Origin: JAAYQA01 sp964510345
Lineage (GTDB): Bacteria; Bacillota; Clostridia; Tissierellales; Peptoniphilaceae
Direction of reading: 5' to 3'
NCBI GenBank assembly: GCA_964510345.1
Contig: CAZEBB010000007.1
Span: 1-64,000 of the forward strand
DNA: 64,000 nt
This document shows, piece after piece, positions 14,622 through 22,828 of this stretch. Within the stretch, counting starts at the first letter, position 1. Each line of letters starts with the position of its first letter. The notes below the pieces were generated by a model. It saw only the letters and a program-made list of their open reading frames with translations, made no database searches and was not told where the DNA came from. The position numbers and the translations under genes are program-made.

Positions 14622-16682
14622 TTAGTTTTCTTCCTTGGATTGTTCGATGATCTTCTCGGCGATATTCGACGGGACTTCTTCGTATCGCGCGAAGGACATC
14701 TTGAAGCTGCCGCGCGCTTGGGTCATCGAGCGCAGGTCGATCGCGTATTCGAAGAGTTCCGCGTGGGGCGCTTCGGCGATGATCAGCTGGCTGCCGTCAT
14801 TTTGCGGCTCCATGCCGAGGATGCGTCCGCGGCGTTTGTTCATGTCGCCCATGACGTCGCCCATATAATCTTCCGGCACATTGACTTCGATCTTCATGAT
14901 CGGCTCGAGAAGGATCGGTTTTGCTTCTTCCATCCCCTTCTTAAACGCCAACGAACCGGCAATTTTGAACGCCATTTCATTGGAGTCGACCGCGTGGTAG
15001 GATCCGTCGAACAGGGTCGCTTTCACATTCACGACCGGGTAGCCGGCGAGAATGCCCTTCTCTAATGACTCTCTAATCCCCTTTTCGACCGCAGGGAAGA
15101 AGTTTCTGGGAACCGCGCCGCCGAAGACTTCTTCAGCAAAGATGAATTCCTCATCCGTCGGCTCAAAGCGAACGTGAACGTCTCCGTATTGGCCGGCGCC
15201 GCCGGATTGTTTCTTGTGCTTCCCTTGCACGCTCGAAGAACCTTTGATGGTCTCACGATAAGCGATGCGCAGCGGGATTTGATGCACTTCGACGCCGAAT
15301 TGGTTTTTCAGTTTCTCCATGATGACGGCGAGTTGCACATTGCCCTGTCCGCTGACGACGAGCTGTTTGGTCTCCGGATTGCGGACGACGGTGAAGCTCG
15401 GGTCTTCCTCGTTCAGTTTGGCAAGGGAGGTACCGATCTTTTCTTCGTCACCTTTGGACATCGGCTCGATCGCGATGGAAAGAGTCGGTTCAGGTGTGGC
15501 CACTTTTTTGAACACGACCGGATGGTCTTTATCGCAGAGCGTGTCGCCCGTTTGCGAAACTTGCAGTTTGGAGAACACGCCGATGTCGCCGGCGACCACT
15601 TCTTGCGTTTCGATTTGGGTTTTTCCGCGCAGATACAGCAATCCGCCCATTTTTTCCATGGTCTCTTTGCTGGAGTTGTAGATCTCGTCGCCCTTCTTAA
15701 CGGAACCGGAAATGACCTTAAAGATCGAGAGTTTTCCTACGAAGGGGTCGGTCAAGGTTTTGAACACGACGGCAGAGAACGGCTCTTTTGCGTTGACGGT
15801 GCGCTCTTCTCCGGACTCGAAGCGGTATCCCAAATGTGCGCGGGGATCGTTCGGTGCCGGCATATAGTTTTTGATGACATTGAGCAACAGGTCGATCCCG
15901 ATGCTCTTTTCTGCGGAGCCCACGAGCAGCGGAACGGCTCGGCCTTCCAAGAGTGCGGTCGTCACGCCGCGCAGAAGCTCTTCACGCGTGAAGCGCTCGC
16001 CGTTAAAGAATTTATCCATCAGGACTTCGTCCGACTCGGCGACGACTTCGGCGATCTCTTCAAAGATGCGCTCGGTGGCCTTTTGTTGGTCGACTTTCAG
16101 CTCCACCGGTGTCGGAATTCCGTTTTCATAGTGATAGCCCTTTTGGAAAATAATGTCGGTGATGCCGACAAAGTCGCTTCCTTCGCCGATCGGGATCGAG
16201 AATGGAATGACTTTCTTTCCGAATTTCTCTTCGATCTCTTCCAATACGCGACGGAAGTTGACATTTTCATCATCGATTTTATTGACAAAGATAATGCGAG
16301 GCAGGTCGATCTGTTCACAGTATTTCCACGATTTTTCCGTACCGACTTCGATCCCCGACGTCGCGTCGATCACAAGCAGTGCGGCTTCGGCTGCACGCAA
16401 GGCGCCGAAAATCTCGGAGACAAAATCGAAGTATCCGGGGGTGTCGATAATATTGATCTTGTGATCGCGCCATTCGACCGGCACGATGGATGTGGAAATC
16501 GAGGTTCCGTGCTCCATCTCTTCTTTGGTGAAGTCGGAAACCGTATTTTTGTCTGCGACCTTCCCTTGTCTCTTGGTAACGCCTGTTAAGTACAACATAG
16601 CTTCGGTTAGGTTGGTTTTCCCGCTGCCGGAGTGTCCGATCAACGCGAGGTTTCTGATATTCTCTGTTTGGTAAGCCTTCAT
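14622..16682 (-). CDS. EF-G-like translational GTPase (EF-G2 type)
   Basis: A 686-residue GTPase with the five-domain EF-G layout. Its G1 loop is GHSGSGKTNL, not the AHIDAGKTT of housekeeping EF-G; G2 is GTSISTSI, G3 is DTPGYFDF rather than DTPGHVDF, and G4 is NKID. These variants, above all loss of the usual His in G3, match the second EF-G type of Firmicutes (EF-G2/FusA2), whose exact role is uncertain. The C-terminal domains IV and V are present (GAGQYGDVHVRFEP, VPEDYMGDVMGDMNKRRG). It stands alone between two terminators, with GGAGG before the ATG and a leader hairpin. Confidence 0.85.
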   Translation of the reverse strand: MKAYQTENIRNLALIGHSGSGKTNLTEAMLYLTGVTKRQGKVADKNTVSDFTKEEMEHGTSISTSIVPVEWRDHKINIIDTPGYFDFVSEIFGALRAAEAALLVIDATSGIEVGTEKSWKYCEQIDLPRIIFVNKIDDENVNFRRVLEEIEEKFGKKVIPFSIPIGEGSDFVGITDIIFQKGYHYENGIPTPVELKVDQQKATERIFEEIAEVVAESDEVLMDKFFNGERFTREELLRGVTTALLEGRAVPLLVGSAEKSIGIDLLLNVIKNYMPAPNDPRAHLGYRFESGEERTVNAKEPFSAVVFKTLTDPFVGKLSIFKVISGSVKKGDEIYNSSKETMEKMGGLLYLRGKTQIETQEVVAGDIGVFSKLQVSQTGDTLCDKDHPVVFKKVATPEPTLSIAIEPMSKGDEEKIGTSLAKLNEEDPSFTVVRNPETKQLVVSGQGNVQLAVIMEKLKNQFGVEVHQIPLRIAYRETIKGSSSVQGKHKKQSGGAGQYGDVHVRFEPTDEEFIFAEEVFGGAVPRNFFPAVEKGIRESLEKGILAGYPVVNVKATLFDGSYHAVDSNEMAFKIAGSLAFKKGMEEAKPILLEPIMKIEVNVPEDYMGDVMGDMNKRRGRILGMEPQNDGSQLIIAEAPHAELFEYAIDLRSMTQARGSFKMSFARYEEVPSNIAEKIIEQSKEEN

Positions 16683-16703
16683 CCATGGTCCTCCTGACTA
16701 AAA

Positions 16704-16741
16704 TTGTCTCCTTTGGAGACAACCGTATATCCTGCATTATA
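16704..16741 (-). promoter_or_regulatory. Promoter -10 and leader hairpin of the EF-G-like gene
   Basis: TATAAT lies at 16736-16741 on the minus strand. The leader then holds a perfect hairpin TTGTCTCC-AAA-GGAGACAA (16704-16722) before the ribosome site. The hairpin may protect or regulate the leader. Confidence 0.45.
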
Positions 16742-16749
16742 ACATAAGA

Positions 16750-16776
16750 ACGCTTTCATTGGCGAATGAAGAGCGT
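16750..16776 (-). terminator. Hairpin after upp
   Basis: Imperfect 11-base stem (ACGCTTTCATT against AATGAAGAGCGT) 33 bases after the upp stop; the T-run is poor. Confidence 0.5.
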
Positions 16777-16808
16777 CCTCGTGTTTTCTTATCTCCGGAC
16801 AACTCCAC

Positions 16809-17438
16809 TTACTTCGTGCCGAAGAGGCGGTCGCCGGCATCGCCTAAGCCGGGGTAGATATAGGCGTGGTCGGTGAGTCCTTCGTCGAGCGCCGCGCAGT
16901 AGATGTCGACATCGGGATGGTCTTGTTGCATGCGCGCTACGCCTTCGGGTGCGGCCAATACGCATACGAGTTTGATGTTCTTGCAGCCGTAGTCTTTCAA
17001 GAAGGTGACCGCTGCGGACGACGAACCGCCGGTGGCGAGCATCGGATCAAGCACGAAGATATCCCGATGGCTGACGTCTTGCGGCAGCTTGCAGTAATAC
17101 TCGACGGGTTCCAGCGTTTCCGGATCCCGATACAGCCCGATGTGTCCCACTTTCGCTGCGGGGATCAGGTCGAGCATGCCTTCCACCATGCCGAGCCCTG
17201 CGCGCAGGATCGGCACGAGCCCTACTTTTTTCCCCGAGATGACATAGCCTTTGGTCTTCATCAGGGGTGTTTCCACTTCCACTTCTTCCATCGCGAGGTC
17301 TCTCGTCACCTCGTAGCCGAGCAATGTGGAGATCTCTTTCACCATTTCGCGAAATTCTTTCGGTCCGGTGCGCACATCGCGAAGGATCGTCAATTTATGT
17401 TTGATCAACGGGTGATCCAATAAGACTAATTCAGACAT
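16809..17438 (-). CDS. upp: Uracil phosphoribosyltransferase
   Basis: A 209-residue enzyme of the normal length that converts uracil and PRPP to UMP in pyrimidine salvage. The PRPP-binding loop is VLDPMLATGGSSSAA, and the uracil-binding C-terminus YIYPGLGDAGDRLFGTK is complete. Ten bases separate it from rpiB upstream, so it is part of the tsaC-ywlE-rpiB-upp string, an order common in Firmicutes. Confidence 0.97.
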   Translation of the reverse strand: MSELVLLDHPLIKHKLTILRDVRTGPKEFREMVKEISTLLGYEVTRDLAMEEVEVETPLMKTKGYVISGKKVGLVPILRAGLGMVEGMLDLIPAAKVGHIGLYRDPETLEPVEYYCKLPQDVSHRDIFVLDPMLATGGSSSAAVTFLKDYGCKNIKLVCVLAAPEGVARMQQDHPDVDIYCAALDEGLTDHAYIYPGLGDAGDRLFGTK

Positions 17439-17447
17439 GGCGCCCTC

Positions 17448-17879
17448 CTAATCGTCAATCTTGCAGACGCGTCGTTCGTGGCGTCCGCCTTCAAAATCAG
17501 TTGCGAGATAATCGTCGACCATCGCATAGGCGATCTCCACCCCCGTCGTGCGCCCGCCCATCACGAGCACATTGGCGTCGTTGTGTTGGCGGCATACGCG
17601 CGCTTCAAACTCGCTGTGGCAAAGCGCCGCGCGGATCTCTTTATGGCGGTTGAGCGCGATGGAGATCCCGATCCCTGTGCCGCAAAACGCGATGCCCCGC
17701 TCGACGTCCCCCTCTAAGATCGCCTGTGCCAATTTCTTTCCATAGTCCGGATAATCGACGGAGTCTGTGCTGTACGTGCCGTAATCGATGACTTCGACAC
17801 CCTTTTTCTCAAGATATGCCTTTACCTCTTCTTTCAGCACAAAGCCGCCGTGATCGGTCGCTAGACCAATTTTTCCCAT
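17448..17879 (-). CDS. rpiB: Ribose-5-phosphate isomerase B
   Basis: A 143-residue LacAB/RpiB-family sugar-phosphate isomerase that interconverts ribose 5-phosphate and ribulose 5-phosphate. Visible are the N-terminal ATDHGGF motif, the catalytic cysteine in FCGTGIGIS and the phosphate-binding HNDANVLVMGGR. Length is typical. Its start overlaps the end of the phosphatase gene by 19 bases. Confidence 0.95.
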   Translation of the reverse strand: MGKIGLATDHGGFVLKEEVKAYLEKKGVEVIDYGTYSTDSVDYPDYGKKLAQAILEGDVERGIAFCGTGIGISIALNRHKEIRAALCHSEFEARVCRQHNDANVLVMGGRTTGVEIAYAMVDDYLATDFEGGRHERRVCKIDD

Positions 17880-18289
17880 TGTTTCAGCTCCTTTATCAGT
17901 TCAGTGATCTCTCGTAAGGTCTTTTGATAGGTGGAAAGCCCCCATCCGTACGGGTCTGCGATGTCTCCCTCCGCACCTGTCGCCGCTTCTCGCAGCGTAT
18001 GTACATTGGCGTTCGGGTACTTCGCGCGGATTTGGTCTTTATGGGAGATGCCCATCGTGAAGATCACATCAGCCCACTCAGCAAGCTCTGCACTCAATTG
18101 CGTGGAACGGTGCTCGCTCAGATCGATGCCTTGTTCGGCCAGCGCTAAGCGCGCATTCTTGGAGATCGGGTCTCCCATGGCGGCTACGCCGGCGCTTTTG
18201 ATCTCCCAGTGCGGGTAGTGCTCTTGAGCGACCGCCATCGCCATGGGGCTTCGGCAGGTATTGCCCGTGCAGACAAACAGAACTCTCAT
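17861..18289 (-). CDS. ywlE: Low-molecular-weight phosphatase, YwlE-type (protein-arginine)
   Basis: A 142-residue phosphatase. The P-loop CTGNTCRS starts at Cys7 and the general-acid loop is DPYG. Thr11 in the P-loop is the residue that, in Bacillus YwlE, favours phosphoarginine over phosphotyrosine, so this is probably the protein-arginine phosphatase opposing McsB. The ATG at 18289 follows GGAGGAAACCCT; a longer frame upstream is an overlap with tsaC. It overlaps tsaC by four bases (ATGA type). Confidence 0.9.
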   Translation of the reverse strand: MRVLFVCTGNTCRSPMAMAVAQEHYPHWEIKSAGVAAMGDPISKNARLALAEQGIDLSEHRSTQLSAELAEWADVIFTMGISHKDQIRAKYPNANVHTLREAATGAEGDIADPYGWGLSTYQKTLREITELIKELKQWEKLV

Positions 18290-19314
18290 AGGGTTTCCTC
18301 CAGCGCCGCCTTTTCCAAGCGGTTCATGATCGCAAAGCCCCAACCTTGCGCGGGTACGGCGGGCACGAGGATTTCGTCCGCCATGCGGGCGTCGGCGTCT
18401 CGAAGTCGCTTGTAGAGCAGATGTGCCATTTCCGCCAGGTTCTCTTTGCAACCGAGTGACAGCACATCGCGATCCTCTTTTCGGATATCTTGATCAAAAA
18501 GCAGCAATACCGCAGTTTTCTTCGCTTCCCGTAAGATCTTCTGATGCTCCCGCATCGTATCGACCGCACTCTCGCCTCGGTAGATTCTCACTTTCGCGCG
18601 CGGTGCGTAGTGGCGGTACTTTTGCCCCGGAGAGCGGGGGATGTGGTCGCCGGTGCTTAGGTGCGTGCTCGTCTGCACGAGTCCGATCACTTTTTGGATG
18701 TCGTCGTGCGTGATAAACCCCGGTCGCAGGATGACGGGCACAGGCCGTGTGATATCCAACACGGTCGATTCCAGCCCGATCTGCGTACTCCCTCCGTCTA
18801 AGATCATCGGGATGCGACCGTCCATGTCGGTCAAGACGGTTTGCGCGTCCGTCGGCGACGGGCGTCCGGAGCGGTTGGCCGAGGGTGCCGCGATCGGTTG
18901 ACCGACGTTTCGTATCACGTCCAGCGCCACGGGATGCGAGGGCATGCGAATGGCGACGGTCGTACCGCCTGCGGTCACATTGGCGGGAATAACGTCCGAC
19001 GCGTCAAACACGAGCGTCAGGGGACCGGGCCAAAAGGTCTTGATCAGCGCGTCCGCACAGTCGGGAACCGATTGCACCAAGGCTCCTAAATCCTCCGCGT
19101 CAGCAATATGCAAGATCAGCGGATTGTCCTGAGGCCGCCCCTTGGCGGAAAAAATCTTCGCAACGGCGCCTTCGCTCATGCCGTTCGCCCCGAGACCGTA
19201 CACGGTCTCTGTGGGAAAGGCGACGAGTTCCCCTTCTAAAAGGAGGCGTGCCGCCTCCTCGATCGTTTCCTGTGTTGCATTACATAGTTTTGTTTTCACT
19301 TTCAGGTCCCTCAT
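18286..19314 (-). CDS. L-threonylcarbamoyladenylate synthase (Sua5/YwlC)
   Basis: A 342-residue enzyme that makes threonylcarbamoyl-AMP for the t6A modification of tRNA. The YrdC domain (about 12-200) shows FPTETVYGLGAN, KGRPQDNPL and PSANRSGRPSPT; the C-terminal Sua5 domain (from about 245) is present, as in the long form. The ATG at 19314 has no clear ribosome site; a GTG at 19299 preceded by GAGGG is an alternative start. The 5' end overlaps the transporter gene by 35 bases. Confidence 0.93.
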   Translation of the reverse strand: MRDLKVKTKLCNATQETIEEAARLLLEGELVAFPTETVYGLGANGMSEGAVAKIFSAKGRPQDNPLILHIADAEDLGALVQSVPDCADALIKTFWPGPLTLVFDASDVIPANVTAGGTTVAIRMPSHPVALDVIRNVGQPIAAPSANRSGRPSPTDAQTVLTDMDGRIPMILDGGSTQIGLESTVLDITRPVPVILRPGFITHDDIQKVIGLVQTSTHLSTGDHIPRSPGQKYRHYAPRAKVRIYRGESAVDTMREHQKILREAKKTAVLLLFDQDIRKEDRDVLSLGCKENLAEMAHLLYKRLRDADARMADEILVPAVPAQGWGFAIMNRLEKAALEETL

Positions 19315-20233
19315 AGATATAGACCGGGTCCATGTGAATGACGAGATTCACATGGGTCTCTTCTCTCACTTTCGCCTCGATGGCGTCGACGCTCTCGTGG
19401 ATCTCCTGCACGCTTAGGTTCGACGGGATCTCCACATGCACGCTCGCGAACAGGTTTTCGCGACCGTAATCGTGGACGACGAGATCGTGGTAGCCGCGTA
19501 CGTACTTTCCGTCGAGGATCAGCCGCTCGATATCGTGCACCAGCTCATCATCCGGATGCAGGCCGATCAGAGAATCGATCGTGTCGCGCATGAGGTCGTA
19601 GCCGTTCTTGAGAACAAAGAGTCCGATGAGCACCCCGGCAAAACCGTCTACATTGACGGCAAATAACCAATATAAAACCAAACTCAGCAGTACGCCGGTG
19701 GTCGCAATCACGTCATTTCTGGCGTCCTTGGCGATCCCGTCGTTCAAAGTAGACGAAATCTTTTTGTCGATCTCGTGATTGTATTTGTACATCCAGAGTT
19801 TGACGATGATGGAGAAGATCATGACGACCGCAGCCGCCGGTGTGATGGAAAGCAGCTCGGGGTTTCTAACGAGTGCGATGCCTCTGCGCAGCAACTCAAC
19901 CGCGATGTACATGATGATAAATGATACGACTAAAGACGCGATATACTCGTATCGCCCGTGGCCGAACGGGTGCTTTTTATCGGACGGGCGTTGGCTCAGC
20001 CATGAGCCGACCGCCGCGACCAACGAGCCGATCGTATCGGACAGATTGTTGATCCCGTCGGAGATAATCGCCAACGAATTGACGAGAAGTCCCACGATAA
20101 TCTTTGTAACGACCAAAATCAGGTTCAGAATGATCCCCAAAACGGAAGAAAAGAAGATCAGTCGGCTCTGCACCTGTGGATCTTCTGTTCGGGGATATCC
20201 TTTGACAAAACGATGCGCAAGTTGCTCAAACAT
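19280..20233 (-). CDS. Cation diffusion facilitator (CDF) metal transporter
   Basis: A 317-residue transporter with six membrane helices and a C-terminal cytoplasmic domain of about 90 residues. It exports divalent metal using the proton gradient. The site-A region is SDGINNLSD in helix 2, where one of the usual Asp residues is Asn; helix 5 keeps FAGVLIGLFVLKNGYDLM rather than a clear HxxxD pair. This residue set is not the Zn/Cd standard, so manganese or iron is possible. The HPFGHGR loop between helices 2 and 3 is typical for the family. Confidence 0.9.
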   Translation of the reverse strand: MFEQLAHRFVKGYPRTEDPQVQSRLIFFSSVLGIILNLILVVTKIIVGLLVNSLAIISDGINNLSDTIGSLVAAVGSWLSQRPSDKKHPFGHGRYEYIASLVVSFIIMYIAVELLRRGIALVRNPELLSITPAAAVVMIFSIIVKLWMYKYNHEIDKKISSTLNDGIAKDARNDVIATTGVLLSLVLYWLFAVNVDGFAGVLIGLFVLKNGYDLMRDTIDSLIGLHPDDELVHDIERLILDGKYVRGYHDLVVHDYGRENLFASVHVEIPSNLSVQEIHESVDAIEAKVREETHVNLVIHMDPVYIYEGPESENKTM

Positions 20234-20246
20234 CTTTCACCTCATA

Positions 20247-20672
20247 TTAGAAAACTTTATATCCGAAGTATCCGATAACCAACCCGAGAATGATCCCTGC
20301 AAAAACCTGCGTGGGGGTGTGCCCCAGTATTTCTTTGACTTTGTTGATGTCGACTTCCTGTTGTTCATTGTATTCTTCGATCAGCACATTCAGCATCTGC
20401 GCCTGTCGTCCGACGGCATGGCGAACACCTGCGGCGTCGTACATGACGATCATGCAAAAGCACATCGCCAAACCGAAGAGGGTAGAGTTAAAGCCTTCCT
20501 GTAACCCGACCTGCACCGCCATCGAGACGACGAAGGAGGTATGAGAGCTCGGCATCCCGCCGGATGCAAACATCGCGTAAAAGTTGAGTTTCTTCGTTTG
20601 CACCCACACGATGACGAGCTTGATCAGCTGCGCAATGAGCCACGCCAGCCCCGATATGCCCAGAATTTTCAC
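20247..20672 (-). CDS. Divergent PAP2-family membrane protein (DUF212/YuiD)
   Basis: A 141-residue membrane protein with motifs FASGGMPSSHTSFV, MYDAAGVRHAVGRQA and GHTPTQVFAG. These are the divergent acid-phosphatase motifs of the DUF212 family. The start is GTG with AGGAGG before it. The gene lies eight bases from prfA. Function is unproven; lipid-phosphate phosphatase activity is possible. Confidence 0.9.
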   Translation of the reverse strand: MKILGISGLAWLIAQLIKLVIVWVQTKKLNFYAMFASGGMPSSHTSFVVSMAVQVGLQEGFNSTLFGLAMCFCMIVMYDAAGVRHAVGRQAQMLNVLIEEYNEQQEVDINKVKEILGHTPTQVFAGIILGLVIGYFGYKVF

Positions 20673-20680
20673 GGTTCCTC

Positions 20681-21748
20681 CTAACTGACTTGCGAGAGTT
20701 TTTGTGCCTGGTCGCTCGTCGTCAATGCGTCGATCATCTCATCGAGATCGCCGTCTAAAAAGGCTTCCATTTGGTAAATCGTTCGGTTGATGCGGTGGTC
20801 GGTGATGCGCCCTTGCGGATAGTTGTAGGTGCGAATGCGCTCGGAGCGGTCGCCGGTGCCGACTTGGGTGCGGCGGTCTTCGGAGATCTCTTTGTTGAGT
20901 TCCGCCTGCATTTCATCGTATAGGCGCGACTTTAGAATCTTCATCGCCTTCTCTTTGTTCTTCAGCTGCGACTTTTCGTCCTGACAGGAGACGACCATCC
21001 CCGTCGGGAGATAGGTGATCCGCACGGCACTGTCTGTCGTGTTGACCGACTGGCCGCCGTTACCGGACGAGCGGAACACGTCCACGCGCAGGTCAGAGGG
21101 GTTGATCTCGATATCCACATCTTCCGCTTCGGGAAGCACGGCGACGGTCGCCGTGGAGGTGTGGATGCGTCCGCTGGACTCGGTGGCCGGTACCCGCTGC
21201 ACGCGGTGTACACCTGACTCGTACTTGAGTCTGGAATACGCGCCCTTACCTTGCACCATGAAGATCGCCTCTTTCACGCCGCCGATCCCCTGCTCATTCA
21301 TGCTCATGATGTCGACATTCCAGCGCTCGCGTTCGGCATAGCGCACGTACATTCGGTACAGGACTCCGGCGAACAGCCCGGCTTCGTCGCCGCCGGCTCC
21401 GGCGCGGATCTCTACGATGACGTTTTTATGATCGTTCGGATCCTTCGGCAAGAGCAGAACTTTCAGCTTCTCTTCCTGTGCTTCCATCTCTTCTTCTCGC
21501 GATTGGATCTCGAGTTTCAGCATGGCGTTCATTTCTTCATCGCCGGACTCTTCCAGCATCGTCTTGTCTTCATCCAAAATGCGGCGGTTGTTCGCGTACT
21601 CGCGGTACACGTCCACGATGGGCTGCAAGTCGGAGTGTTCTTTGGCCACTTGCTGATAGCGTTCCATATTGGAGATGATCTCCGGATCCATCAGCTGTTG
21701 TTCCAATTCTACAAATGTGTTTTCAATTAACGATAGTTTTTCAAACAT
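20681..21748 (-). CDS. prfA: Peptide chain release factor 1
   Basis: A 355-residue release factor that frees the peptide at UAA and UAG. It has the N-terminal coiled coil, RAGAGGDEAGLFAG, the RF1-type PAT tripeptide in RVPATESSGR and the catalytic GGQ in NGGQSVNTTDS. Length is normal. The ATG at 21748 is preferred over a TTG two codons earlier. prmC, which methylates the GGQ glutamine, is 1 kb upstream, separated by the two chromate-transporter genes. Confidence 0.97.
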   Translation of the reverse strand: MFEKLSLIENTFVELEQQLMDPEIISNMERYQQVAKEHSDLQPIVDVYREYANNRRILDEDKTMLEESGDEEMNAMLKLEIQSREEEMEAQEEKLKVLLLPKDPNDHKNVIVEIRAGAGGDEAGLFAGVLYRMYVRYAERERWNVDIMSMNEQGIGGVKEAIFMVQGKGAYSRLKYESGVHRVQRVPATESSGRIHTSTATVAVLPEAEDVDIEINPSDLRVDVFRSSGNGGQSVNTTDSAVRITYLPTGMVVSCQDEKSQLKNKEKAMKILKSRLYDEMQAELNKEISEDRRTQVGTGDRSERIRTYNYPQGRITDHRINRTIYQMEAFLDGDLDEMIDALTTSDQAQKLSQVS

Positions 21749-21771
21749 AACCAATCATCCCGTCTATAATC

Positions 21772-22305
21772 CTATTTGCTCACTTTTATTTTATCATAGA
21801 AGATTGAGAACAATCCACCGCCTACGAGAAACCATATCGGATTGAGTCCAAAAACGCCAACCAACACGGCCACGCCTGCGACCACGAGGAGCCGAAACGG
21901 CGTCATCTTGTTCTTCTTCAGCATGCCGAACACCGCTGAGCCGATCAGTGCGGCAACCGCCGGGCGAATCCCCATAAAGACGCGGTCCATGACCGGGTGA
22001 TCGCGAAAGCCCATGAAGAAAGACGCGATCAGCGTGATGATCATAAACGAAGGCAATACGGCGCCTAAGCAGCTGACGATCGCCCCCGGCAGGCCCTTCA
22101 ACTGATGCCCGATATAAGTGCTCATATTGGCGGCCAGAACCCCCGGCGAACTCTGCGTTACGGCGAGCACGTCCAAAAACTCTTCCGGCGTAAGCCATTT
22201 TTTATTCTCTACGACTTCCTTTTCGATGATGGGGATCATGGCGACGCCGCCCCCAAAGGTAAATGCACCGATCAGGAAAAATGTGCGAAACAAATCCCAG
22301 AGCAT
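21772..22305 (-). CDS. Chromate transporter, half-size subunit B
   Basis: A 177-residue single-CHR-domain protein with about six helices. The family motifs are FGGGVAMIPIIEKEV and TQSSPGVLAANMSTYIGHQ. GGAGGG precedes the ATG at 22305, which lies one base after the stop of the partner gene. Short CHR proteins occur as adjacent pairs that insert in opposite orientation and together form one transporter. Substrate is chromate or, more likely in anaerobes, another anion; this is inference. Confidence 0.9.
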   Translation of the reverse strand: MLWDLFRTFFLIGAFTFGGGVAMIPIIEKEVVENKKWLTPEEFLDVLAVTQSSPGVLAANMSTYIGHQLKGLPGAIVSCLGAVLPSFMIITLIASFFMGFRDHPVMDRVFMGIRPAVAALIGSAVFGMLKKNKMTPFRLLVVAGVAVLVGVFGLNPIWFLVGGGLFSIFYDKIKVSK

Positions 22306-22306
22306 C

Positions 22307-22828
22307 TTACCCTCCATACAAAATGAGTCCAAGCCCCGCCGCAAGCACGATCGCCAGCACAGGGTGGACTTTCTTAAATGAAACGATCACAAAAATGAAG
22401 ACCGCAATACCGAATGCGCGCAGGTCGACGATGACGTCTTGAAAGACCGACACGAAGCCTGCGGCGATTAAGCCGACCACGACCACGCGAAGCCCTTTGA
22501 AGAACAGTTCCACCGTTTTGTTTCCGCGAAGTTTTGAAATGAAAATAAACATCAGTGTGACGATGAGAAACGAGGGCAGGATGACGCCCAAAGTAGCGAC
22601 CGCGCCCCCGAGAATTCCGTACTGGCTATGCCCGACGAAAGTCGCCGTATTGACGGCGATCGGGCCGGGTGTCATTTCAGAAATGGCCAGCATATCGACA
22701 AACTGCGTTTCGGTGAGCCAAGGATGGCGCACCGTAACCTCTTGTTGAATGAGCGGCAGCATAGCGTAACCGCCTCCAAAGCTGAACGCTCCGATTTTTA
22801 AGAATGTGATGAACAATTGCCAGAGCAT
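22307..22828 (-). CDS. Chromate transporter, half-size subunit A
   Basis: A 173-residue CHR-domain protein, homologous to its neighbour, with motifs FGGGYAMLPLIQQEV and SEMTPGPIAVNTATFVGH. The TPGP variant against SSPG in the partner is the usual difference between the two halves. Its start, after TAGGAGATACCCC, overlaps the end of prmC by 31 bases. The pair is inserted in the prmC-prfA string. Confidence 0.9.
   Translation of the reverse strand: MLWQLFITFLKIGAFSFGGGYAMLPLIQQEVTVRHPWLTETQFVDMLAISEMTPGPIAVNTATFVGHSQYGILGGAVATLGVILPSFLIVTLMFIFISKLRGNKTVELFFKGLRVVVVGLIAAGFVSVFQDVIVDLRAFGIAVFIFVIVSFKKVHPVLAIVLAAGLGLILYGG

Noticed and set aside
15174..16589. Plus-strand frame of 471 codons opposite the EF-G-like gene
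   Set aside because: Shadow of the coding strand; Phe/Val/Asp-rich antisense composition and no start signal.
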